Part shown: positions 15,742-23,718 of the stretch, one piece after another
How the letters are laid out: each line of letters begins with the position of its first letter
Position numbering within the stretch: position 1 is the first letter of the stretch
Origin: Sphingobacterium mizutaii
Lineage (GTDB): Bacteria > Bacteroidota > Bacteroidia > Sphingobacteriales > Sphingobacteriaceae
Direction of reading: 5' to 3'
Length of the DNA: 64,000 nucleotides
Assembly (NCBI RefSeq): GCF_900187125.1
Contig: NZ_LT906468.1
Coordinates: forward strand, 1,550,001-1,614,000
Notes under the pieces: generated by a model
Database searches by the model: none
Told to the model about the DNA's origin: nothing
Seen by the model: the letters and a program-made list of their open reading frames with translations, nothing else
Made by a program: the position numbers and the translations under genes

Positions 15742-18075
15742 ATGAAAAGATTGTTCAGCTTATTGTCCTTAGTATTCATAAGCCTTGGTCAAATGGCTTT
15801 GGCCCAACAACCCATTCAATCGGTAGATCTTTTTATTGGGACTGCCCATGCCCGATGGTTCCATTTTGCCCCAGGGGCAATGCCTTTTGGAATGGCTAAG
15901 CCAGGTCCATCGACCAATGGAAGCTTGGGCAATAAGAGTGGATGGGAAGCGACCGGCTATGATTTTCGAGACCATAGCATCGAAAGCTTTCCCAATTTCC
16001 ATGAGTTCCAGATCGGTGGGATTTCTTTAATGGCGAGCAAAGGCGAATTGAAGACCATTCCTGGAAAATTGGAAGATCCCCAATCAGGCTATCGCTCTAG
16101 TTTTGACAGGAAGGATGAATTGGCAGAACCGGGATATTATAAGGTATTGCTGAAAGATTATGGCATTACAGCTGAATTGACAGCGACAGAAAGGGTGGCT
16201 TTCCATCGGTATACCTTTCCTAAAAGCCAAGAGTCACATATCCTTTTTGATATCGGCAATGTAATGGGGGAGAGTGGAAAAGTGAAAGGAGCAGAAGTGA
16301 GAATAAATCCGGATGGCTCTGTTGAAGGCTATGCCATTACGGCGCCATTCTACGTAGAGAAATATCAGGCAGGTTCAGATATCAGAATGTATTTCTATGC
16401 GGAAAGCAATAAGAAAGCGACGAAACACGGGGTTTTCCAAGGCGAAAAGCAGTTCGAGGGATTGGATAAGATTTCAGGAATTTCCACTGGAGCTTATTTT
16501 ACCTATGCTACAGCAAATCAAGAGGGAATAGAGGTCAAACTAGGCCTATCCTATACCTCAATTGAAGAGGCAAAAGCAAATTTTCTGGCGGAGGCCAGAA
16601 ATTTGGATTTCGATGCTGCGAAAGAACAGAACCAAGCGAAGTGGAATGCTATGTTGGGGAGGATTCAAGTGAAGGGCGGTAAAGATAATGATCGTAAGAA
16701 ATTTTATACTGGATTGTACCATGCCTTATTGGGGAGGGGATTGGCTAGTGATGTTTCAGGAGCCTATCCAAAAAATGATGGTTCGGTGGGCTATATTGAA
16801 AAAGATTCAGCTGGAAAACCAAAATACCAGCATTATAATACCGATGCGGTTTGGGGTGCCTTTTGGAACTTGACCCAACTGTGGACCATAGCTTATCCCG
16901 AATATTTATCTGACTTTGTGAATTCCCAATTATTGGTCTATAAGGACTCAGGATGGTTGGCTGATGGAATCGCCAACAGTAGATATGTTTCTGGGGTTGG
17001 GACCAATTTCGTGAGTCTGGTTATTGCGAGTGCTTATATCCAAGGGATTCGGGATTTTAATGTTGAATTGGGCTATGAGGCGGCTTTAAAGAACGAAATA
17101 GATGGCAAAGATAGACCCAGGGGAGCTGGAAAATTGGATGTAGATCAATTTGTAGCACAGGGTTATGTACCGCATATTGATAAATCGGATAATGAAATCC
17201 ATGAATCTTGGATGTTTTCAGCATCCCATACTTTGGAGTATTCTTTCAGTTCTTATGCGGTAGCCCAATTTGCCAAAGCATTAGGCAAGCAAAAAGATTA
17301 TGCACAGTTAAATAGCTTGTCGCAAGGATGGAAGCATCTCTTTGACCCCAAATTGAAGTTGATACGACCAAAACTTGCCAACGGCGATTTTATTGAGGAT
17401 TTCAAACCTAGCCAAGCCTGGCGGGGGTTTCAAGAAGGGAATGCCTATCAATATACTTTTTATGTGCCGCATGATCCTAAAGGCCTGATTAAAGCGATAG
17501 GGAAAACCGCATTTAATAATAGATTGGACAGTATTTTTATTCAATCGGAGGAATTAGGCTTTTCCGGAGGCAAGAATATCGATGCATTCTCTGGATTGGA
17601 AGGACTGTACAATCAAGGGAATCAACCGAATCTTCATGTTTCTTGGTTGTTTAACTTCTCGGGCAAGCCTTCGCTGACGCAGAAATGGGTGCAGGAGATC
17701 TGTAATAAGTTTTACGGCAATGAGGGCATACATGGATACGGATATGGTCAAGATGAGGATCAAGGCCAATTGGGCGCTTGGTATGTGATGGCAGCCATGG
17801 GATTATTTGATGTAGCTGGACTGACCGATGCTGACGCCAAGATGGGTCTTTCAACTCCGCTCTTTGATGAGATCAAGATTCAATTGAATCCCAAATATTA
17901 CAGTGGGAAGGACTTTGTGATCAAAAAGGTAAATCCTGCAAATGGAGGAATTTATATCGAACAGATTAAATTGAATGGAAAGTCTGTCCATGAACCATTT
18001 ATTCCCTTAAAAGCGATAACGGCAGGTGGTCTGCTGGAATTGAAAACAGATCAAAGTCCAAGGGATAAGTATTAA
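15742..18075 (+). CDS. Secreted GH92-family alpha-mannosidase
   Basis: The second GH92 enzyme of the operon (777 residues), with signal peptide MKRLFSLLSLVFISLGQMALAQ. Unlike its neighbour it lacks the extra N-terminal domain and opens directly with the GH92 N-terminal module (QSVDLFIGTAHARWFHFAPGAMPFG; NFHEFQIGG). The catalytic domain has EGNAYQYTFYVPHD with the candidate acid Glu565 and GQDEDQGQLGAWYV (669-682), where the family's Gly-Asn-Glu-Asp is replaced by Gly-Gln-Asp-Glu-Asp. Both GH92 proteins here share the DEDQGQ variant, so they probably form a divergent subgroup. The gene starts 1 bp after the porter stop codon and ends the operon at a terminator. Confidence 0.85.
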   Translation: MKRLFSLLSLVFISLGQMALAQQPIQSVDLFIGTAHARWFHFAPGAMPFGMAKPGPSTNGSLGNKSGWEATGYDFRDHSIESFPNFHEFQIGGISLMASKGELKTIPGKLEDPQSGYRSSFDRKDELAEPGYYKVLLKDYGITAELTATERVAFHRYTFPKSQESHILFDIGNVMGESGKVKGAEVRINPDGSVEGYAITAPFYVEKYQAGSDIRMYFYAESNKKATKHGVFQGEKQFEGLDKISGISTGAYFTYATANQEGIEVKLGLSYTSIEEAKANFLAEARNLDFDAAKEQNQAKWNAMLGRIQVKGGKDNDRKKFYTGLYHALLGRGLASDVSGAYPKNDGSVGYIEKDSAGKPKYQHYNTDAVWGAFWNLTQLWTIAYPEYLSDFVNSQLLVYKDSGWLADGIANSRYVSGVGTNFVSLVIASAYIQGIRDFNVELGYEAALKNEIDGKDRPRGAGKLDVDQFVAQGYVPHIDKSDNEIHESWMFSASHTLEYSFSSYAVAQFAKALGKQKDYAQLNSLSQGWKHLFDPKLKLIRPKLANGDFIEDFKPSQAWRGFQEGNAYQYTFYVPHDPKGLIKAIGKTAFNNRLDSIFIQSEELGFSGGKNIDAFSGLEGLYNQGNQPNLHVSWLFNFSGKPSLTQKWVQEICNKFYGNEGIHGYGYGQDEDQGQLGAWYVMAAMGLFDVAGLTDADAKMGLSTPLFDEIKIQLNPKYYSGKDFVIKKVNPANGGIYIEQIKLNGKSVHEPFIPLKAITAGGLLELKTDQSPRDKY

Positions 18076-18087
18076 AACATAAGACAT

Positions 18088-18118
18088 AAAAAAATCAGGG
18101 TTTATGACCCTGATTTTT
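18088..18118. terminator. Bidirectional terminator between convergent genes
   Basis: The stem AAAAATCAGGGT/ACCCTGATTTTT surrounds the stop codon of the minus-strand gene at 18102. It therefore ends the GH92 operon on the plus strand and overlaps the last codons of the convergent gene. Confidence 0.8.
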
Positions 18119-19403
18119 CTAGCATTTGAATAGCATCGTATAATACACCGGCTTCCCCTCTGAAGGTTCCCGATCCTTCGGGTTTATTATCCTTGGTATA
18201 CCATTCATAAAAACCCTTATTTTTGATTACTCGGTCTAGCATAGGTTTCATCTGTTCCTTTGCTTCATCAATAAATCCATTTCTAATTAATTGTTGGATC
18301 ATCCTACCTCCAAACCAGGTCCAGTCCCCACCATTTTGATAGCCATAAGGATACATTCCTTTATTTTTGAAGAATCCCTCTGGATAGGTTGGATAAACGG
18401 TAAGCCCAATGGTAGCAGCACCCGATTCTTTGACATTTGCTATCATTTTATCCAATGAGGTTTTGATCTGCTCTTTATTCAGCAAGTTTGCTTCAATGGC
18501 AATGGCGGTTCCGCCGTGATAATAGATTTTATTCTCATCGAAATCTGGAGGAAATGGAGATCCTTTGAGATAGATATGCGGAATGAATTTTTGATTCTTT
18601 TCATCCCAAAGATGTTTCATGGTATTGCTTGCGATATCTTTTCTGATGGGTTCCCATTTTGACTTGCTATCTGGCGCTAATTCCATGAAATTGTCGATTG
18701 CGATCAGGAACATCGCATTGTCATAGATGTCAATGGCGAGATGTGAGTTTTCATCCAAATGTACTCCCCAATCATGTTCCGGTTGGACATCCCCCCAATC
18801 CGAAGTTGTGGCTCCCCATAATAAGCCATGCTCTTTATCAAATCGCTTTTCCATTAAAAACTGTAGCGCTTGCTCCATTCGTTGTTCTACGCTGGATTTG
18901 CCAACCATGGTCTTTAGGAAATCACGGTCGTTGGAAACTTGGATGTATTTATATACCGCTTGAATGAGCGAAGCTTCTTGGTCGGTCTCCACGGTATTTT
19001 TGTGGGCCGCCAATAAAGGTTCTAAATCCGAGGTTATGGTATAGTAATCACTGGGTTTTCCTTTCAGGCTTTCCTTTGTTACAAATCCATCTGGAATATT
19101 TCCGTCCTGAACTTGAAGTCCGAAGAATGCCAGTAAGTTTTTCTTGATCTGATCGGTGGGTTGTACTTCGTATGCCAATCGAATGAAGGTATTATAATCA
19201 CGGATCCATACTTCTTGGTAACCATCGCCAGCATTGAATCCAGACTTTACTACATTCTTTGCCATTTCTTGGACAAGGGCATAAGAGCTATCAGTAACGG
19301 TCGAATCAGGACTGAAAGAATTTTGATTGTTACTGTTGCTTGTATGGTTATTGCAAGCCGTTAGAGACAGGCCAATTGCGAGATAAAATAGATAACTTTT
19401 CAT
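18102..19403 (-). CDS. (alpha/alpha)6 glycosidase-like lipoprotein (GH63/MGH1-like)
   Basis: A 433-residue predicted lipoprotein (lipobox LTAC, Cys17). From about residue 40 it has the layout of six-hairpin glycosidases: GDGYQEVWIRDYNTFIRLA near the start, GLLWGATTSDWGD in the middle, IYDNAMFLIAIDNF, YYHGGTAIAIEA, and GYQNGGDWTWFGGRMIQQL late. The WxRD motif and the alternating helical pattern resemble GH63/GH37/MGH1-like enzymes, but I cannot assign a family with certainty. It faces the GH92 operon tail to tail and is divergent from the GntR regulator, sharing a 123-bp spacer that contains a GntR-like box, so it probably belongs to the same mannose-glycan regulon. Confidence 0.75.
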   Translation of the reverse strand: MKSYLFYLAIGLSLTACNNHTSNSNNQNSFSPDSTVTDSSYALVQEMAKNVVKSGFNAGDGYQEVWIRDYNTFIRLAYEVQPTDQIKKNLLAFFGLQVQDGNIPDGFVTKESLKGKPSDYYTITSDLEPLLAAHKNTVETDQEASLIQAVYKYIQVSNDRDFLKTMVGKSSVEQRMEQALQFLMEKRFDKEHGLLWGATTSDWGDVQPEHDWGVHLDENSHLAIDIYDNAMFLIAIDNFMELAPDSKSKWEPIRKDIASNTMKHLWDEKNQKFIPHIYLKGSPFPPDFDENKIYYHGGTAIAIEANLLNKEQIKTSLDKMIANVKESGAATIGLTVYPTYPEGFFKNKGMYPYGYQNGGDWTWFGGRMIQQLIRNGFIDEAKEQMKPMLDRVIKNKGFYEWYTKDNKPEGSGTFRGEAGVLYDAIQMLEKSGS

Positions 19404-19450
19404 TGTTTACATTGGTTTTAACACCGAAATCCTAGGGAATTTCGAAGAGT

Positions 19451-19466
19451 TGATATGTATATACAA
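19451..19466. promoter_or_regulatory. Candidate GntR autoregulatory box
   Basis: TGATATGTATATACAA contains the palindrome TGTATATACA and matches the box at 9390. It lies between the divergent glycosidase and GntR genes, 60 bp before the regulator ATG at 19527, consistent with control of both. Confidence 0.55.
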
Positions 19467-19526
19467 ACATACATAATTTGCTATTTAAAAAAGAATTATC
19501 TTACTTTAAGTTACAATAAAAAAAGT

Positions 19527-20264
19527 ATGAATCTGAAGATAGACCATAATAGCCCCATTCCATTGCATGTACAGGTGGAAGCTTTGCTTCGAGATTTGAT
19601 CAAACAGCCTGAATATCAGGACGGGAAGTATCTACCCAATGAGATCGATCTAGCGAAGAAATTATCGATTTCAAGGTCTACCTTGCGTTTGGTGATCAAT
19701 AAGTTGGTCTATGAGGAATTATTGGTTAGGAAAAAAGGAGTTGGTACGAAGGTTACCCAGCAGAAATTCAGTTCAAAGTCAAAGAATTGGTTGAGTTTTT
19801 CGCAGGAGATGAAAAATAGGGGATTGGAAGTGAAGAATTTTGAGCTCCATGTGCGTTGGGTTGTACCTGAGCCTGCAGTTGCTAAGTTTTTCGAAATCCC
19901 AGAAGATCAAAAGGTATTGAAGTTAGAAAGGTTGCGGGGCAAGCCAGGTGATCCATTTGTCTATTTCATATCCTATTTTCATCCGAGGGTTGGTTTGACT
20001 GGTGAAGAAGATTTCAAATTGCCGTTATATGATATATTGCAACAGCAATGTAATATTATTGCGGACCTTTCCCAAGAAGAGATTGATGCAAAGGCGGCTA
20101 ATAAGTTTATTTCGGAGAAGTTGGAAATAGCTATTGGTGAGCCAATCCTTTCGAGGAAGCGATTTGTATATGATCAATCGGGCAAACCGATTGAATACAA
20201 CTTAGGCTATTATCGGGCTGAGAGCTTCACCTATAAAGTTGAAAGTAGAAGGGGCGAGGTCTAA
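19527..20264 (+). CDS. GntR/HutC-family transcriptional regulator
   Basis: A 245-residue regulator. I choose the ATG at 19527 (MNLKIDHNSPIPLHVQVEALL) because the in-frame start at 19455 lies inside the operator-like palindrome and adds residues not expected in the family. Residues 1-70 form the winged helix of GntR proteins (LPNEIDLAKKLSISRSTLRLVINKLVYEELLVRKKGVGT). Residues about 85-240 are the UTRA effector domain (VLKLERLRGKPGDPFVYFISYF ... RKRFVYDQSGKPIEYNLGYYRAESF). HutC-type regulators usually repress catabolic genes and are released by a sugar or its phosphate. It probably controls the glycosidase beside it and the isomerase/GH92 operon. Confidence 0.88.
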   Translation: MNLKIDHNSPIPLHVQVEALLRDLIKQPEYQDGKYLPNEIDLAKKLSISRSTLRLVINKLVYEELLVRKKGVGTKVTQQKFSSKSKNWLSFSQEMKNRGLEVKNFELHVRWVVPEPAVAKFFEIPEDQKVLKLERLRGKPGDPFVYFISYFHPRVGLTGEEDFKLPLYDILQQQCNIIADLSQEEIDAKAANKFISEKLEIAIGEPILSRKRFVYDQSGKPIEYNLGYYRAESFTYKVESRRGEV

Positions 20265-20315
20265 TGGGTTAGATTGAGGTCTATCCAAAGATTAGCTATT
20301 CTCGCTAATTTTTTG

Positions 20316-20323
20316 TACCTTTG
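20316..20323 (+). promoter_or_regulatory. Promoter -7 box of the cold-shock-domain gene
   Basis: TACCTTTG matches TAnnTTTG. With transcription starting near 20328, the leader would be about 87 nt, long for this window, as is common for cold-shock genes whose mRNA leader senses temperature. Confidence 0.45.
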
Positions 20324-20414
20324 TGTACATTCAAAAAGGCCCCTATCTTAATCCTCAGCCAATCCAGGTTATTTAAAGAGATACCCCTTTCATTTTTTAA
20401 CTTAATTATTTTTA

Positions 20415-20843
20415 ATGTCAAGAAACCAACTCACATTCAAGAAAAAAGAACTAGCAAAAAGAAAACAGCAAAAACTTCAAGAAAAGCAAGAGCGTAGAGA
20501 ACAGAACAAAGCTCAGAACAACAAAGGGAAGTCATTGGAAGAGATGTATGCTTATGTTGATGAATTTGGAAACATCGTTGATACACCTCCAACTGAAACC
20601 TATAAGTTTAAACCTGAAGATTTAGAGAGACCGAAAGATCCTGAAGATGAATTCCTATTGGGTCGTGTGTCTTATTACAATGAAACAGGTCATTACGGGT
20701 TTATCCGTGATAATGAGACTAGAGAAACTGTTTATTTCAATGATACCCTTGCAGGCAAGATTCTTTCTTTGCACCAAAATGTGAGGTATAAATATACTAG
20801 GACTAGACAAGGAAACCAGATTTCAGAAGTGGAATTGGTATAA
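20415..20843 (+). CDS. Cold-shock-domain protein with charged N-terminal extension
   Basis: A 142-residue protein in two parts. Residues 1-45 are a very basic, coiled-coil-like stretch (KKKELAKRKQQKLQEKQERREQNKAQNNKGKS) likely to bind RNA or ribosomes. Residues about 75-142 form a cold-shock-like OB fold: GRVSYYNETGHYGFIRDNETRETVYFNDTL, where GHYGFI is the RNP1-like strand. It is probably an RNA chaperone. Its neighbours include a classical Csp, a DEAD-box helicase and a desaturase, which strengthens a cold-adaptation role. Confidence 0.82.
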   Translation: MSRNQLTFKKKELAKRKQQKLQEKQERREQNKAQNNKGKSLEEMYAYVDEFGNIVDTPPTETYKFKPEDLERPKDPEDEFLLGRVSYYNETGHYGFIRDNETRETVYFNDTLAGKILSLHQNVRYKYTRTRQGNQISEVELV

Positions 20844-20898
20844 TCAATCCGTATAGAAAGATATAGAAGAAACTAATGAAATGAAATTAGTTTTGCAC

Positions 20899-20931
20899 AA
20901 AAAAAAAGCAGCCATTGGCTGCTTTTTTTTT
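20899..20931. terminator. Bidirectional terminator
   Basis: The stem AGCAGCC-ATT-GGCTGCT has an A-run on its left and a T-run on its right, so it serves both the plus-strand cold-shock-domain gene and the minus-strand csp gene. Confidence 0.85.
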
Positions 20932-20956
20932 GTGCAAAAATGCGGGTATAGTTAGA

Positions 20957-21151
20957 TTATCTAACTACACGTACATTAATTGCGTTAATTCCTTTAGGAC
21001 CACTTTCAGTATCGAAAGTAACATTGTCATTTTCTCTGATTTCGTGTACTAAACCTGTTGAATGTACGAATACATCTTTTCCTCCTTCGTTTGGAGTGAT
21101 AAAACCGAATCCTTTAGTTACGTTAAAGAATTTTACTTTTCCTTCTTGCAT
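20957..21151 (-). CDS. CspA-family cold shock protein
   Basis: A 64-residue single-domain cold shock protein of normal length. RNP1 is present as KGFGFITP and RNP2 as DVFVHST. It binds single-stranded nucleic acid and melts RNA structure. It lies 27 bp after the DEAD-box helicase gene on the same strand, so the two are probably co-transcribed. Confidence 0.95.
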   Translation of the reverse strand: MQEGKVKFFNVTKGFGFITPNEGGKDVFVHSTGLVHEIRENDNVTFDTESGPKGINAINVRVVR

Positions 21152-21178
21152 TGTGTTATTATTTACTTACTTAATTAT

Positions 21179-22285
21179 TTAATTCGTTGCTAGTTGGAAG
21201 CCAATCAGTTTTTGGATTCCGTTTAATGCTTTTTTCTCATCTTCACTACAGAAAGAATAAGCATGTCCCGCATTTCCTGCCCTTCCTGTTCTACCGATCC
21301 TATGCACATAGGTTTCAGACTCAGAGGGGAGATCATAATTGATGACCTGCGGTAATTTATGGATATCAATGCCACGAGCAGCAATATCCGTTGCGATCAA
21401 GATCTTGGATTTTCCAGTCTTAAAAGATTCCAATGCATTTTGTCTTGCATTCTGGGATTTATTCCCATGGATGGCATCTGCCTTGAAGCCTCTTTTATTC
21501 AATTGCTTTGCCAATCTATCCGCAGCATGCTTGGTACGGATAAAGACCAAGGTTTGTAGATTCTTGTCACGGTTCAATAGATCAACCAATAAATCTGTCT
21601 TCTGTTTCTTTTCGATAAAGAATACGGATTGGTTGACATTTTCCGAAGCTTTCACAACAGGGTTGATGTTTATTTCTGCTGGGTTATTTAGGATCGTATT
21701 GGCAAACTTCCTGATTTCAGTAGGCATGGTTGCTGAAAAGAACAATGTCTGTCTTTTCTCCGGAACAAATTTCAGGATCCTCTTAATGTCATGGATAAAA
21801 CCCATATCCAACATGGTATCTGCCTCGTCTAATACAAGGGTACTAATGTTGCTTAAGGAAATATACTTTTGATTGATTAAGTCCAATAACCTACCGGGCG
21901 TTGCAATCAAAATATCCACTGGATGTTGCAGTGCTTTAATATTTCTGTTGATAGGGACACCGCCGAATACGACCAAAGGCCTTAGTCCAAGATATTTGTT
22001 TAAATCGCTAAAGGTTTTTTCAATCTGGATCGCTAATTCGCGAGTAGGCGCTAAGATCAAGGCTTTTGGAGCTTTGGAATTAGATCTTTGGCCCGCACAT
22101 TTTTGTAGGATAGGAATGCTAAAAGCTGCAGTTTTTCCTGTTCCTGTCTGTGCACATCCGATGATGTCTTTTCCCTTTAAAATAAATGGTATTGCTTGTG
22201 ATTGTATATCCGTAGGGCTCTTGTAGCCAAGACTGTCGAGTGCTTTTATGATTGGAGCGATTAACTCCATATTGTTAAAATTCAT
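21179..22285 (-). CDS. DEAD-box RNA helicase (RhlE-like)
   Basis: A 368-residue minimal DEAD-box helicase consisting of two RecA-like domains with almost no C-terminal tail. Motifs in order: GYKSPTDIQSQAIP (Q motif), AQTGTGKT (motif I), PTRELAIQ (Ia), TPGRLLD (Ib), VLDEAD (II), FFSATM (III), TLVFIRTKHAADRLAKQL (IV), LIATDIAARGIDI (V) and YVHRIGRTGRAG (VI). It unwinds short RNA duplexes in ribosome assembly or mRNA decay. The absence of the long basic tail found in many RhlE proteins fits cold-shock helicases that work with Csp partners, and a csp gene follows in the same unit. Confidence 0.93.
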   Translation of the reverse strand: MNFNNMELIAPIIKALDSLGYKSPTDIQSQAIPFILKGKDIIGCAQTGTGKTAAFSIPILQKCAGQRSNSKAPKALILAPTRELAIQIEKTFSDLNKYLGLRPLVVFGGVPINRNIKALQHPVDILIATPGRLLDLINQKYISLSNISTLVLDEADTMLDMGFIHDIKRILKFVPEKRQTLFFSATMPTEIRKFANTILNNPAEININPVVKASENVNQSVFFIEKKQKTDLLVDLLNRDKNLQTLVFIRTKHAADRLAKQLNKRGFKADAIHGNKSQNARQNALESFKTGKSKILIATDIAARGIDIHKLPQVINYDLPSESETYVHRIGRTGRAGNAGHAYSFCSEDEKKALNGIQKLIGFQLATN

Positions 22286-22531
22286 TGATGTTTTTAAAAT
22301 TTGTCTACTAAAAATTTGTTGTACGAATTGCTTTTCGCCTGAACAAACTGCTTTCTTACATAAAATATGCCTATTAATATTAAAATGAAGTCTGAAGAAG
22401 CAGTGACAAAGTTTATTAAGGAGGGTTTACAAAGTCAATGATATTATAGAATAAATTCCAATATTATTTCAAAATTACTAAAATATTTCGATAATATTTT
22501 TCTTTTTTATTAATGGGCTGTTTAAATGGGC

Positions 22532-23593
22532 CTAAACGGACATGTGTTTGATGACTTTGACGTGCGATTTGAATGCGGACCAAAAGGAGTTATACTCGTT
22601 GTATTTGATTTCATACTCCTTACATGCCTGTCTGACAATTTTGTTTAACGCTGGATAATGGATATGGCTGATCTTAGGGAATAGATGATGTTCGACCTGA
22701 AAGTTCAAACCGCCCAATAACCAAGTTAGCATCCTGTTTTTCGTGGAGAAGTTTGCAGTGGACTGAATCTGGTGGATCATCCATTCTTCTTCAATTTTAG
22801 GTTGATCGCCAGATTTAAATTCAGTTTCTGAAACCACATGCGCCAATTGAAATACGGTCGCTAGGCAAATTCCACAGACTGCCCCAGCGATCAGTAGCCC
22901 GATAAGGGTTTGTAGCCAGCCTACGAAAATGACTGGGATTACAATAAAAATCAATGCATGGACTAGTTTACTAATCCAAAAGATCACTTTTTCCTTTACT
23001 GGGAATTGAAATGTCCTTTCAGAACCAATCATCTTTTGTTTGAAATATTTCTCATAGTCTTGGTAAAAAATCCAAGCAAAATAGGAAATGCCATATAGAA
23101 AAATAAAATATATGGGTTGGAAACGATGATGTTTCTTTAGCTGCTGGTCTTGGTGGATGCGCATGAATTTTACCTCGATATCTGGATCCTCGCCATCGAT
23201 ATTCGTGTAAGTATGGTGCGCAATATTGTGTTTTTGTTTCCAGAAGAATATGTTTCCACCCAATAAGTTTAGGGAATAGGAAAGGATATTATTGACATGC
23301 TTATTTTCCGAAAAAGAATTGTGCCCCGCATCATGCATGATATTAAATCCAATGGCTGCAAGGTTAACCCCAAAAATAAGACACAATATGATGCTAATAG
23401 CCCAGTGCGGTTGTACAAAGACTAATATGCTGTATATTAAAACAAAGGAGGCCATCAAAATAATTGCCTTCGTGTACAGCTTGCTGTTTCCGGTCTTTTT
23501 TTGGATGGTATTATTAAAATATTCGTTGATATTGTTTTTTAAGGACTTTGAGAATAAGCTGTTTAAGTTGTTAAACTTTATGGTTGATTTCAT
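22532..23593 (-). CDS. Membrane fatty-acid desaturase (acyl-lipid/acyl-CoA)
   Basis: A membrane di-iron desaturase of about 353 residues. I favour the start MKSTIKFNNLN at 23593 over the upstream in-frame GTG/ATG-type start because the extra fifteen residues are atypical. The three histidine boxes are present: HDAGHNSF (HxxxH), HNIAHHTYTN (HxxHH) and QVEHHLFP (QxxHH), with four hydrophobic helices between them. The QVEHHLFP form is typical of front-end (delta-6-like) desaturases, here without a fused cytochrome b5. It would raise membrane unsaturation, for example in the cold, consistent with the adjacent csp and helicase genes. Confidence 0.9.
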   Translation of the reverse strand: MKSTIKFNNLNSLFSKSLKNNINEYFNNTIQKKTGNSKLYTKAIILMASFVLIYSILVFVQPHWAISIILCLIFGVNLAAIGFNIMHDAGHNSFSENKHVNNILSYSLNLLGGNIFFWKQKHNIAHHTYTNIDGEDPDIEVKFMRIHQDQQLKKHHRFQPIYFIFLYGISYFAWIFYQDYEKYFKQKMIGSERTFQFPVKEKVIFWISKLVHALIFIVIPVIFVGWLQTLIGLLIAGAVCGICLATVFQLAHVVSETEFKSGDQPKIEEEWMIHQIQSTANFSTKNRMLTWLLGGLNFQVEHHLFPKISHIHYPALNKIVRQACKEYEIKYNEYNSFWSAFKSHVKVIKHMSV

Positions 23594-23718
23594 ATTATTA
23601 TTACCCGAAACAATTTGTCGCACTAGTTCGACAACCATGTTTTATTTGTGCAAACTTACAATTAAATTGGCAAAAGATTATTTTACTTAAGTTAAAAAAC
23701 TCTAATTTTTACAAGCCA

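Noticed and set aside
19455..19526. Upstream extension of the GntR protein
   Set aside because: The first 24 codons overlap an operator-like palindrome and give a hydrophobic/basic leader not expected in HutC proteins.
21339..21872. 177-residue plus-strand ORF
   Set aside because: It is the shadow of the DEAD-box helicase gene, which has all helicase motifs on the minus strand.
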